Shown: positions 6,252-12,664 of the stretch, piece after piece
Position numbering within the stretch: position 1 is the first letter of the stretch
Layout: every line of letters begins with the position of its first letter
NCBI GenBank assembly: GCA_021805265.1
Contig: JAJZFR010000259.1
Coordinates: forward strand, 1 to 12,664
Direction: 5' to 3'
Source: Acidobacteriota bacterium
GTDB taxonomy: Bacteria > Acidobacteriota > Terriglobia > Terriglobales > Acidobacteriaceae
Length of the DNA stretch: 12,664 bases
Position numbers and translations under genes: made by a program
The notes under the pieces: model-generated
Told to the model about the DNA's origin: nothing
Seen by the model: the letters and a program-made list of their open reading frames with translations, nothing else
Database searches by the model: none

Positions 6252-6707
6252 TCAGCCCTGTTGCTCTACGGGATTGAGGACTTCAAAGCCCTCCGCCTGA
6301 GCCGCGCTCAGCAACGGTGCCGACGAAGCGACGAAGACGATGGCAACATCCACCAGCATCTCGCGAGCCACGACTGCGGCACCAAGCTGAATGGCTTCGG
6401 CGGCCCGCAGCGGGTGTTGATCGAGCATCTGGCGGGCTGCCTCGAGCACTGCCGGATTCAGCGGCTGTTGCACCATCCGGGCCGATTCCGTACGCAGAAT
6501 CGCCCGCGCCTGAGCGCCATCCTGCTCGCTGAGCGCGCCCTCGGTCTCGCCGCGCTTGAGCGCCGCATACACCTCGAGCGGCGTGCCGGCTGCGATCAGC
6601 TTTCGGTTGTCCTCGATCTCTTCCATCAGGCGCATCATGAAATCCGTACCCGGTCCCCGGACGAATAGAGGAGTCAGCGCCGTTGCATCCAGAAAATAGC
6701 TAGCCAC
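6252..6707 (-). CDS. PIN-domain protein, probable toxin-like ribonuclease (VapC-type fold)
   Basis: 151 aa from a GTG at 6707 that overlaps the end of the upstream gene by 8 nt; the overlap and the GAGGGG just before it favour this start. The fold is a PIN domain: YFLDATALTPLF (Asp7) forms the first strand, TPLEVYAAL (Glu45) the second acidic site, PLRAAEAIQLGAAVVA (Glu104 at the usual Asp position) the third, and FVASSAPLLSAAQAEGFEVLNP the last strand-helix unit. In that unit the common Asp of FVxxDxxLL is Ser129. PIN toxins such as VapC cleave RNA with Mg2+ or Mn2+ held by these acids. Three of four acids remain, so activity is plausible but not assured. Its partner, if this is a toxin-antitoxin pair, is the 260-aa protein. 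Confidence 0.8.
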   Translation of the reverse strand: MASYFLDATALTPLFVRGPGTDFMMRLMEEIEDNRKLIAAGTPLEVYAALKRGETEGALSEQDGAQARAILRTESARMVQQPLNPAVLEAARQMLDQHPLRAAEAIQLGAAVVAREMLVDVAIVFVASSAPLLSAAQAEGFEVLNPVEQQG

Positions 6708-7482
6708 GCGCCCCTCGATCTTCTTCCAGCATGTCGATGAGTGAGGCGGATTGCCCGGAAACCGGACGGAATCGCTGCGCATCTTCCGCGATGCCCGCCT
6801 CGGCGCGATTCAACCGAATCGTCGTCGTCGGATAGGCTGGCGTCTTGGGGTTTGGAATCTTGCTGGTCGAAACTACGCCGCGCTGGATGGCCTCGGCGAG
6901 GATCAATTGTCGTGACTCGGGATTCTGATTCCAGCGAAAGGTCTTGCGCGGGAGAAACGAATCGCGGAACCACTTCAATGCGATAAAGGCATGTCCGCCG
7001 CGCTCTGCCTCGGCGAGCGAAGCGCACAACTCGCGAATCTGGTCGTCCACATCGGTCGGCAGGCTCGCCGACGCCTCATGCATCCATCGCTCTGGGGAGT
7101 TATCTGCGGCGTTTCCCTGGCCAGTGCGGCCATTGGCTCTCGATTGCGGCGCAATGTTCCCGTTCGACCCGATTCTGCGGCCCTCGGGATGGTCGTCCGC
7201 GTCGATCCGCTCGAAGTAAATGCGAATTTCATCCTCTTCCGGATTCCACGTGGAGGCCAGGGCACCACGTCGCTTGCTGCGGCCATTCTCGCCGCACAAC
7301 TCGACGATCACCTGATAGCCGGCGGGCGCAAGAAAGTGCAACGCCTGCCTGATCTCCGGATCATCCGAATACTCCATTCCCTCGAGCGCATCCTCGATCC
7401 TCGCTTCGGCTTCCGGGATGGTCAGTTCTGAAATCTCATCCTCTACGTTATGGTTTTCATGATGGTGCTGTAATGTCTTCAT
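6700..7482 (-). CDS. Unknown 260-aa protein, candidate antitoxin or partner of the PIN protein
   Basis: The start is ATG 7482, preceded by GGAGGGAGA (8 nt to the ATG from GGAGGG); the frame is open upstream to 7623 without a good site. I do not recognise the family. It has a His/Glu-rich N-terminus (QHHHENHNVEDE), an alpha/beta domain about 15-95 (IPEAEARIEDALEGM ... GYQVIVELCG ... EDEIRIYFERID), a polar, likely disordered linker about 96-142, and a helical domain about 143-225 (DDQIRELCASLAEAERGG, ALKWFRDSFLP). That domain ends in a hairpin, GVVSTSKIPNPKTPAYPTTTIRLNR, which could be the wing of a winged helix. The short acidic tail SASLIDMLEEDRG resembles toxin-binding tails of antitoxins. 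The 8-nt overlap with the PIN gene implies coupled translation. Antitoxin function is inferred from position only; at 260 aa it is much larger than usual. Confidence 0.7.
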   Translation of the reverse strand: MKTLQHHHENHNVEDEISELTIPEAEARIEDALEGMEYSDDPEIRQALHFLAPAGYQVIVELCGENGRSKRRGALASTWNPEEDEIRIYFERIDADDHPEGRRIGSNGNIAPQSRANGRTGQGNAADNSPERWMHEASASLPTDVDDQIRELCASLAEAERGGHAFIALKWFRDSFLPRKTFRWNQNPESRQLILAEAIQRGVVSTSKIPNPKTPAYPTTTIRLNRAEAGIAEDAQRFRPVSGQSASLIDMLEEDRGARG

Positions 7483-7490
7483 CTCGTTCT

Positions 7491-7496
7491 CCCTCC
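7491..7496 (-). promoter_or_regulatory. Shine-Dalgarno of the 260-aa gene
   Basis: GGAGGG (within GGAGGGAGA) on the minus strand, 8 nt before ATG 7482. It fixes the start of the protein upstream of the PIN gene. Confidence 0.65.
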
Positions 7497-7681
7497 GGCG
7501 TCTGGTTCCTGAACCCAGATATGCCTTGACTTTAAGAATTGTTGGTGCGCCCACGCAGTTTTTGGCTTTTTCCCGGACACGAAAGGAGTCGATGGCGGGA
7601 GACAGGAAAGCTCCATGAAACATCTATTGAATGTACGTCTCCGAGTGACATAAGGATGTATGACAGCTTGCGGAATGATTC

Positions 7682-7693
7682 GTAATCGGTTAC
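7682..7693. promoter_or_regulatory. LacI-family-like operator candidate
   Basis: GTAATCGGTTAC is palindromic except at one symmetric base pair on each arm and has the central CG typical of LacI/GalR-family operators (consensus-like GTAAnCGnTTAC). It lies in the divergent region 190-340 bp from the flanking starts. No LacI-family gene is in the window, so this is a weak call. Confidence 0.25.
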
Positions 7694-8019
7694 AGAAATT
7701 CACCGGAGACAAATCACTTCAACAGGCAGGACTCTATCTAACTTGTCAACCTATTTCGTAGGCTTAGTTTACAGCCAGCTTCCTCTATCGCTGCTACGCT
7801 TTTGCGGCATGACTTCCTGATCTTACGCCGACCGTCGAATACCACACGGAGGAAAGATTACAAACCTTTCTCTTTTCAGTGCACTATAGAAAAATTCCGC
7901 TGTTCCTTTTGATGGAATAAACGATTCCAACTGTCGTATTCATGGGCAGCTCTTCCGTGGGTCTTACACATTGGATGCAGGATGCGATCCGGTTCGCTTC
8001 AATTTCATCGGCTGCTACG

Positions 8020-8034
8020 TACAATAGTTGTATG
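8020..8034 (+). promoter_or_regulatory. -10 element positioned for a leaderless transcript of the 912-aa gene
   Basis: TACAAT (8020-8025), then six bases, then ATG (8032-8034). Transcription normally starts 6-8 nt after the -10 hexamer, which would place the first transcribed base at the A of the ATG. No Shine-Dalgarno precedes the ATG. The best -35 is a poor TTCAAT (7998-8003, 16-nt spacer). The geometry TAnnnT-N6-ATG is that described for leaderless bacterial genes. Confidence 0.5.
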
Positions 8035-10770
8035 CGTCGTAGTCTTCGCCTGCTGTTGCCGGTTCTTGTTGTGTTTTTGGTCCATGGCCCGGCCCATGCC
8101 GATGCGCCGGCATTTGATCTGATTGGGCCGAAGATTGACGTGCATGTGCAGCGCAACGGCACCACGCTCCCCATCGCCGAAGTGCCTTCGCTTGAGCCTG
8201 GGGATCGCCTGTGGATTCATCCTGACCTGCCGGAAAGCCAGTCCGCGCACTACGTTCTGATCGTCGCGTTTCTTCGCGGAGCCACCAATCCGCCGCCGCT
8301 CGACTGGTTCCACAGGGTCGAGACCTGGACCCGCGAAGCGCGGGAAGAGGGCGTGTTCGTTGTGGTTCCTACGGAAGCCCAGCATGTCCTGCTCTTCCTC
8401 GCGCCAGAGACCAACGGAGACTTCAGCACGCTGCGCGCCGCGGTGCGGGGCAGGCCCGGCGCATTTGTCCGCTCGGCTCAGGACCTGCAACAGGCGAGTT
8501 GGGACCGCATGCGGCTCAATGCCTACCTCGCAGAGGTCAAAGCCATCTCTGGAAGCGATCCGAAAAACCTCAAATCCGGTTCTGAACTCGCGGCCCGCAC
8601 ACTCGGAATGCGCCTCGACCAGCAGTGCTTTGACAAGCCCTCGGAACAGCAGGCACCGTGCCTCGTGCAACACACGGACGGGTTGGTGCTCGACGACAGC
8701 AGCGCACAGTCACGGGTGACGCAGATTGCCAACGGCACGACCGCCGACCTGATGAACCAGTTGAGCTATTCGACCGCAGCCGGCGCTGGAATGTACAGCG
8801 CCTACGTTGGCGCCATCGTCGATGTGGTGCGCATCTTCAGCAGCGTTCACACGGCGAAATACCAGTACATCCCCGCTCTTGCGCTGCCGTTCAAAGACCC
8901 TGGCGAACGCGCGGAAAATCAAGGCGAAACGCTGAACCTGCGCCTCAATGTCCCGCCATCCTTCCGCGATCCGAAGTCCGTCATCGTGATCGCGCTGCCG
9001 CCAATCATCCCTCCGGATGCGGTTGCCAGCCGCCTGCCCCTGATCCAGCCCGCAGACCCTGCGCTGAGCTTTTGCGCCTTGAAGCCGGAACTGGTTCTAC
9101 CCGCCGAGGGCGCGCCACTCATGTTTGCCACCTCGATGGCATTCGGACTCAAGCTGCACATTGAGCCGGACGGTGGGGACCAGGCTCACGCCGCTGCCGG
9201 TTTTGATGTGCCCGTTCACCCCAGCGCCGTTCAGGGCGGTTTTGTGCTCGACAAGCCGCTCCCTTTGCTCGAAGCGCCGCAGGTAACGGCCCAGTTGCGG
9301 GGAAGCTGGGGCTTTGACGCGTGGGAGGGTCCCAAATTCACGCTGCTGATGCCGCGGCGCAATGGGTGGACTCCGTCGGAAGCCGACCACAGCGCGCTCA
9401 TCACCGGGCGCCAAGACACGCTGCATCTGGAGGGAGCCAACACCGTCTGCGTCCAGAGTGTCATCATGCAACTGCCCGGCGCGAGCGCCGTTCCGATTGC
9501 GTGGAAGAGTACGCGGCCGCGGGAACTCGAGCTGCCGCTGCCGCTCCAGGACGCCACGCCCGGAGCTGTCACCGTCCTGGTGCAGCAGTATGGCATGGCG
9601 CAGCCCGAGAAGATCACCCTCCGGGCGTACGCCGAGGCGGCCGCGCTGGACAGCTTCAGCCTCAACGCGGGCGACAGGATTGCCCTGCTCAAAGGCAATC
9701 GCCTGGACGAAGTCCGTTCCGTCGATCTCGCTGGCATTACTTTTTCGCCCGATGTGCTGCACCGGGTGAGGAACCTGGATCAGCTCCTGCTGAACGCGAC
9801 CGGAGTAACCGCGACGCTCGAACCCGGATCGAGTTACCAGGCCCATGTGACGCTGCGCGACGGGCGGGAGCTTCAGGTGCCTGCCACAGTCACGCCTCCT
9901 CGACCCGGCATCGAACTGCTGAGCAAAGGCGAGCAGCATCAGGACTCTGACCCACCCGCAACCGTGCGGCTCGGCAGCGCAGACGACCTGGCCCTCGAAC
10001 GCAAGTTGGTGCTTTTCGTCCGCTCGCGCGTACCGGCTACATTTCCCCGCAAGGAAACTCTGGAACTGGCTGCGGTGGATGGCAGCTTTCAAACTACGCT
10101 GAGCCTGGCCGATGGCAGCCTGATGCTCGAGGACGCCGGCACCGCAGTCGCCGTGCTGGATCCACTGGCACGCTTCGGTCCCTCGGCATTTGGTCCGATC
10201 CAGCTACGCGCGGTCTCTCCCGACGGCGTCTCCGGCGACTGGGTGCCGCTTGGAACCCTCGTCCGCATCCCGCAATTCACCGACCTGCATTGTTTCCGGT
10301 TGCCCACGCGGCCCTGCACCCTGAGCGGCAACAATCTGTTTCTGGTGACGGCAATCGGAAGCACCCCGGAGATGTCTGACGCTCAGGATGTACCCCCGGA
10401 GTTTGCCGGGACCGAGTTAGCCGTGCCCGGCACGGTCCGCAACGGCCCCACCGGAACCATCTATCTGCGACTACGCGACGATCCCAAAACCGTCCAGGCG
10501 CTCAACATGAACGCCACCCTGGCACCAGCGCCCACAGCGCAAGCTGCCCGGCGAACGACGGACTCCGGGCCGGGGACGACGGATCAACCGGCCCCCAGCG
10601 AATCGAAGGAAGGCGCAGCCGAACAGGACCAGGTAACGCAGAACCGAGCGACTCAGGACCGGGCAACCCAGGAGCGACCGACACAGGGCCAATCTGGCGA
10701 TGCGCCGAAAAGCCCTTCCGCCGTAAAACCGGCGGACAGCAGCAAAACTCCTCCGGCGCCGCAAAGCTAG
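8032..10770 (+). CDS. Large exported protein of unknown function
   Basis: 912 aa. The frame is open from 7942, but ATG 8032 gives an immediate signal peptide (MRRSLRLLLPVLVVFLVHGPAHA, cleavage expected before DAPAF) and is preceded only by a -10 element. No catalytic motif or named family is recognisable. Residues about 24-130 are beta/alpha (DVHVQRNGTTLPIAEVPSLE, GDRLWIHPDLP). Residues about 222-290 contain a small-residue stretch (YSTAAGAGMYSAYVGAIVDVV) that may be amphipathic or membrane-associated. From about 300 to 820 the sequence is beta-rich, like tandem Ig-like or IPT-like modules. The tail 824-912 is low-complexity and rich in Pro, Thr, Gln, Ser and Ala. A periplasmic or surface structural role is likely but inferred. 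It is convergent with the 34-aa gene, 22 nt away, and no partner gene is evident. Confidence 0.85.
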   Translation: MRRSLRLLLPVLVVFLVHGPAHADAPAFDLIGPKIDVHVQRNGTTLPIAEVPSLEPGDRLWIHPDLPESQSAHYVLIVAFLRGATNPPPLDWFHRVETWTREAREEGVFVVVPTEAQHVLLFLAPETNGDFSTLRAAVRGRPGAFVRSAQDLQQASWDRMRLNAYLAEVKAISGSDPKNLKSGSELAARTLGMRLDQQCFDKPSEQQAPCLVQHTDGLVLDDSSAQSRVTQIANGTTADLMNQLSYSTAAGAGMYSAYVGAIVDVVRIFSSVHTAKYQYIPALALPFKDPGERAENQGETLNLRLNVPPSFRDPKSVIVIALPPIIPPDAVASRLPLIQPADPALSFCALKPELVLPAEGAPLMFATSMAFGLKLHIEPDGGDQAHAAAGFDVPVHPSAVQGGFVLDKPLPLLEAPQVTAQLRGSWGFDAWEGPKFTLLMPRRNGWTPSEADHSALITGRQDTLHLEGANTVCVQSVIMQLPGASAVPIAWKSTRPRELELPLPLQDATPGAVTVLVQQYGMAQPEKITLRAYAEAAALDSFSLNAGDRIALLKGNRLDEVRSVDLAGITFSPDVLHRVRNLDQLLLNATGVTATLEPGSSYQAHVTLRDGRELQVPATVTPPRPGIELLSKGEQHQDSDPPATVRLGSADDLALERKLVLFVRSRVPATFPRKETLELAAVDGSFQTTLSLADGSLMLEDAGTAVAVLDPLARFGPSAFGPIQLRAVSPDGVSGDWVPLGTLVRIPQFTDLHCFRLPTRPCTLSGNNLFLVTAIGSTPEMSDAQDVPPEFAGTELAVPGTVRNGPTGTIYLRLRDDPKTVQALNMNATLAPAPTAQAARRTTDSGPGTTDQPAPSESKEGAAEQDQVTQNRATQDRATQERPTQGQSGDAPKSPSAVKPADSSKTPPAPQS
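10633..10692 (+). repeat. Four tandem 15-bp units encoding xTQxx pentapeptides
   Basis: Within the tail of the 912-aa protein: VTQNR, ATQDR, ATQER, PTQGQ, in exact 15-nt register. The DNA copies differ at several positions, suggesting an old expansion in a disordered linker. Confidence 0.75.
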
Positions 10771-10785
10771 GTCAACTTATCTGGC

Positions 10786-10812
10786 GGCCACTCAGTGGTG
10801 GTTCTTTTTCCT
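10786..10812. terminator. Weak hairpin with T-run after the 912-aa gene
   Basis: GCCAC-TCA-GTGGT forms a short stem (four pairs plus a G-T wobble) followed by TGGTTCTTTTT on the plus strand, 16 nt after the stop of the 912-aa gene. It may act as a weak intrinsic terminator for that gene. The TGA of the convergent 34-aa gene lies inside the loop and stem. The stem is short, so confidence is low. Confidence 0.3.
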
Positions 10813-10896
10813 GCCCGTGAGCGTGGCGAAGAGGATGCAACTGAGAAAGACAACCGCCAGGAGCGGTACGACGAAAAACGGGGACGTGATGTTCAT
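10792..10896 (-). CDS. 34-aa single-span membrane microprotein
   Basis: ATG at 10896-10894 and TGA at 10794-10792. A strong GAGGAG (10902-10907) sits 5 nt upstream of the ATG. The product is MNITSPFFVVPLLAVVFLSC followed by ILFATLTGRKKNHH: one transmembrane helix (about residues 7-26) with a short basic tail, so by the positive-inside rule the C-terminus is cytoplasmic. The size and shape recall small accessory subunits of membrane complexes, such as KdpF- or CydX-like peptides, but I see no specific sequence match and no transporter or oxidase gene nearby. It lies 122 nt downstream of the alpha-mannosidase stop on the same strand, separated from it by the hairpin at 10976-11007, so it may have its own promoter, which I could not locate. 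Confidence 0.6.
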   Translation of the reverse strand: MNITSPFFVVPLLAVVFLSCILFATLTGRKKNHH

Positions 10897-10901
10897 AACG
10901 A

Positions 10902-10907
10902 CTCCTC
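10902..10907 (-). promoter_or_regulatory. Shine-Dalgarno of the 34-aa microprotein
   Basis: GAGGAG (in AGAGGAGT) with a 5-nt spacer to ATG 10896. A near-ideal site like this is the main evidence that so short a frame is translated. Confidence 0.6.
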
Positions 10908-10975
10908 TGTTTTCAGGCTAGCACGGCTTCCTGCCAGGCTGAGCCGCTCCCATGCCAGGCTGGTACAGCTTCGCC

Positions 10976-11007
10976 GCGCGCTGTTCCCTGACTGGGAAGC
11001 AGCGCGC
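10976..11007. terminator. Strong hairpin after the alpha-mannosidase gene
   Basis: GCGCGCTGTTCCC, loop TGACT, GGGAAGCAGCGCGC: 13 base pairs with a single bulged base, 11 nt beyond the mannosidase stop on the minus strand. There is no T-run on either side, so it is either a U-less terminator or a 3'-end mRNA stabiliser rather than a textbook intrinsic terminator. Confidence 0.5.
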
Positions 11008-11018
11008 GACGGATGGGG

Positions 11019-12664
11019 CTATGGTTTGCCGCTTGCTTCCATTCCGGGAGCACTCTTCGGATAACTCGCACGCACCGTCAGGATTTCGTAGGGCTTGATG
11101 GGAGCCTGGACGGTATCGTTGTGGATGGGAAGCGCGTCGCCTTCGGGTATCTCCTGCATGTTGGTGACGGTGGCGGCGGTGGCTCCGACGGGCAGGTGGA
11201 ACTGGACCGTGGCTGCCTTGCCAGCCCACTCATAAACGCGGAAGATCAACGCGTTGCTGTCTTCCGCCTTCTTTACCGCCGTCAGCACCACGTTCTCCGG
11301 CGAAACGGAAACGAAGGAGTGAGCCGCAGGCAGGGAGCCGGGATGAGCGGTGGTGACAGAGGCGGAAAGCGGATAGTTGTACTCCCAGCCGTGACGGACG
11401 GTGAGCGCCTGTTGCCAGCCGTCTCCGTGCGGATAGAGCGCGTAGCGGAAGTGGTGAGGTCCGCGATCCGCCTCGGGATCAGGCCAGGTGGGCGACCGCA
11501 ACAGGCTCAGGCGCAGCACGTTTCCGGCGCAATCGTATCCGTACTTGGTCTGGTTGATGAGGCTCATGCCGTGGGTGCCACCAGCCTCGGCGCTTGATCC
11601 GGTGAGGTCGGCCCAGCGCATGGCGGGCACCTCGAACTGCGCCTTCTCCCAGGAGTTGGTGCGCAGCGTGGTGCGCTGGATGCTGCCGTAGGGAATCTCG
11701 TAGGTGGCGAAGTCGCTGTGAACCGCCAGCGGGAACGCGGCCTTGAGCAGGACGTGCGTCTCGTGCCAGTCGATCTGGTTATCCACATCGACTTGATCGG
11801 AATCCGGTGCGAGACGGATGGTCTGGACGAACTTCGAGCTTTGCCAGCTTCGGGCGACGGTCACGGCCTGATTTCCGTCCGGCTTGACCGTGTCCACCAT
11901 GGTGAGCGCCGTCGGGGCCTGGTCCAGAGTGCCGGGATCGATGTTCCACGCGTCATAATCCTTCGGCGTGTCCTTGAATGCCTGCAACTGGTTGCCGCAG
12001 GCTCCGGCGGCGAGGGTTTCAAACTTCGCCCGCTTGTCGTAGAGGCTGGTAATGCAGCCTGTGGTCTTGCTGATCGCCACGCGCAGGCGGTTGTTTTCGA
12101 GCACGTACCCGGATGGCTGATCGTCCAGTGTTTTCCCGGCGTCCGGGTCGCTGGCGGCCCTGGTCGGCTCGAGCCAGAGCACCTTGTAGCCGAGGGCAGG
12201 CACGTTCTGCGCCGAGATGCTCAGCGTGGTTACGCCGGTTTTCGCATCGCGCGAGACAACATGGGCTGCTCCGTGGCTTGGTCCATTGCCCGCCAGGGTG
12301 TAGTCCTCGATGGATTGGCCGGGCGGCAGTTGCGCCGTCACTGTCACTTCGCCGGAACGCTCCCAGCCGAGCGGATTCATGACCACGATGGGCAGGCCAT
12401 TGCCGCGCGTATCGATCTTTTCGTCCAGCGTCTGGCTGGCACCGGCGCTGATCTCGTTGGTGGACCAGCGGACCACGTCATAGTCCTTCTGCGCGTCCTT
12501 GTAGATGACGCCGATGCCGGAGCCGGCGGCGAGATCATGAAACTGATTGAAGAGGACTTTTTTCCAGTCCTCGGTCAGCTCCGCGCCCGGATAAGGGCGG
12601 CCATCGAGCCAGGCCATCGAGGCCCACTTCTCGGCATTGAGAACCTCTTCCTCGCTGGTGCGCA
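11019..12664 (-). CDS. GH38 alpha-mannosidase, C-terminal part (gene continues beyond the window)
   Basis: The frame stays open through the right edge; the ATG at 12617 is internal, because the codons before it (RTSEEEVLNAEKWAS) fit the family. About 547 residues are visible. WKKVLFNQFHDLAAGSGIGV contains the GH38 QFHD motif (nt 12545-12534), whose His is the last zinc ligand of the active site. The helical middle domain and the long C-terminal beta-sandwich domains follow (PIVVMNPLGWERSGEV, LENNRLRVAISKTTGCITSLYDK, SLINQTKYGYDC, RSPTWPDPEADRGPHHFRY). The N-terminal catalytic barrel, with its nucleophile Asp and the remaining zinc ligands, lies outside. GH38 enzymes release alpha-linked mannose from glycans with retention; exact linkage and cellular location cannot be read here. 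The stop at 11019 is followed by the 10976-11007 hairpin. Confidence 0.92.
   Translation of the reverse strand, partial: RTSEEEVLNAEKWASMAWLDGRPYPGAELTEDWKKVLFNQFHDLAAGSGIGVIYKDAQKDYDVVRWSTNEISAGASQTLDEKIDTRGNGLPIVVMNPLGWERSGEVTVTAQLPPGQSIEDYTLAGNGPSHGAAHVVSRDAKTGVTTLSISAQNVPALGYKVLWLEPTRAASDPDAGKTLDDQPSGYVLENNRLRVAISKTTGCITSLYDKRAKFETLAAGACGNQLQAFKDTPKDYDAWNIDPGTLDQAPTALTMVDTVKPDGNQAVTVARSWQSSKFVQTIRLAPDSDQVDVDNQIDWHETHVLLKAAFPLAVHSDFATYEIPYGSIQRTTLRTNSWEKAQFEVPAMRWADLTGSSAEAGGTHGMSLINQTKYGYDCAGNVLRLSLLRSPTWPDPEADRGPHHFRYALYPHGDGWQQALTVRHGWEYNYPLSASVTTAHPGSLPAAHSFVSVSPENVVLTAVKKAEDSNALIFRVYEWAGKAATVQFHLPVGATAATVTNMQEIPEGDALPIHNDTVQAPIKPYEILTVRASYPKSAPGMEASGKP

Larger units (their letters stand above)
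7483..8031. other. 549-bp non-coding divergent region
   Basis: The region is AT-richer than its neighbours. It holds the Shine-Dalgarno of the leftward 260-aa gene, a near-palindrome GTAATCGGTTAC (7682-7693), an unattached GGAGGAAAG (about 7850-7858) with no start codon at a usable distance, alternating ATTCC / GGAAT / ATTCC segments around 7898-7930 that could form short alternative hairpins, and the -10 element of the rightward gene. Frames of 77-96 codons on the minus strand here show no protein-like composition. I see no tRNA or recognisable riboswitch. Confidence 0.5.

Noticed and set aside
7479..7712. Minus-strand 77-codon frame upstream of the 260-aa gene
   Set aside because: It lacks a ribosome-binding site, ends inside the start of the 260-aa gene and has a composition typical of non-coding DNA.
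7850..7858. GGAGGAAAG resembling a Shine-Dalgarno in the non-coding region
   Set aside because: No ATG, GTG or TTG follows within a usable distance, so no gene can be assigned.
9097..10092. Minus-strand open frame of 331 codons
   Set aside because: It lies wholly inside the 912-aa exported protein gene. That gene has a signal peptide and normal protein composition, whereas this frame has neither.

Overview
The window is GC-rich, densely coded, chromosomal DNA. Its gene content points to an Acidobacteriota (Terriglobia/Acidobacteriaceae-like) bacterium. The clues are a LysW-like acidic zinc-ribbon protein coupled to an exported carboxypeptidase-regulatory-like protein, an M28 peptidase with a fibronectin-like tail, a stand-alone glutamyl-Q tRNA(Asp) synthetase, a large unknown exported protein and a GH38 alpha-mannosidase. 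The taxon is inferred from family knowledge; no rRNA or other marker is present. I see no phage, insertion sequence, CRISPR array, tRNA or rRNA.

Layout. 29-853 (-) is a rhomboid-fold membrane protein whose catalytic Ser and His positions are both substituted. Upstream of it on the same strand, 932-2461 (-) is a secreted M28 zinc peptidase. A 207-bp divergent region leads to 2669-3252 (+), a two-gene unit made of the 65-aa LysW-like protein and the exported protein coupled to it by TAATG. Convergent to that unit, 3291-4235 (-) is GluQ-RS, and upstream of it 4329-5702 (-) is a catalytically intact Y-family DNA polymerase. 5703-6251 is sparsely coded; it holds a probable 50-aa Cys-rich membrane microprotein and a degenerate 16-bp tandem repeat. 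6252-7482 (-) is a two-gene unit resembling a toxin-antitoxin pair: an unrecognised 260-aa protein overlaps a PIN-domain gene by 8 nt. 7483-8031 is non-coding and AT-richer. 8032-10770 (+) encodes a 912-aa exported protein of unknown function, whose start looks leaderless (TACAAT-N6-ATG). Convergent to it are a 34-aa membrane microprotein (10792-10896, -) with a strong Shine-Dalgarno and the C-terminal part of a GH38 alpha-mannosidase (11019 to the window edge, -), which is followed by a strong hairpin.

How the genes work together. This is not one pathway. It mixes housekeeping and tRNA-modification functions (GluQ-RS), DNA-damage tolerance (Y-family polymerase), envelope or exported proteins (M28 peptidase, carboxypeptidase-regulatory-like protein, 912-aa protein, rhomboid pseudoprotease), glycan degradation (GH38) and a possible toxin-antitoxin unit. 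The less-described items most worth following up are the PIN gene with its large partner, the leaderless 912-aa gene, the two microproteins, the LysW-like protein with its poly-Glu tail, and the degenerate rhomboid. All annotation here comes from reading the sequence; no database search was possible.
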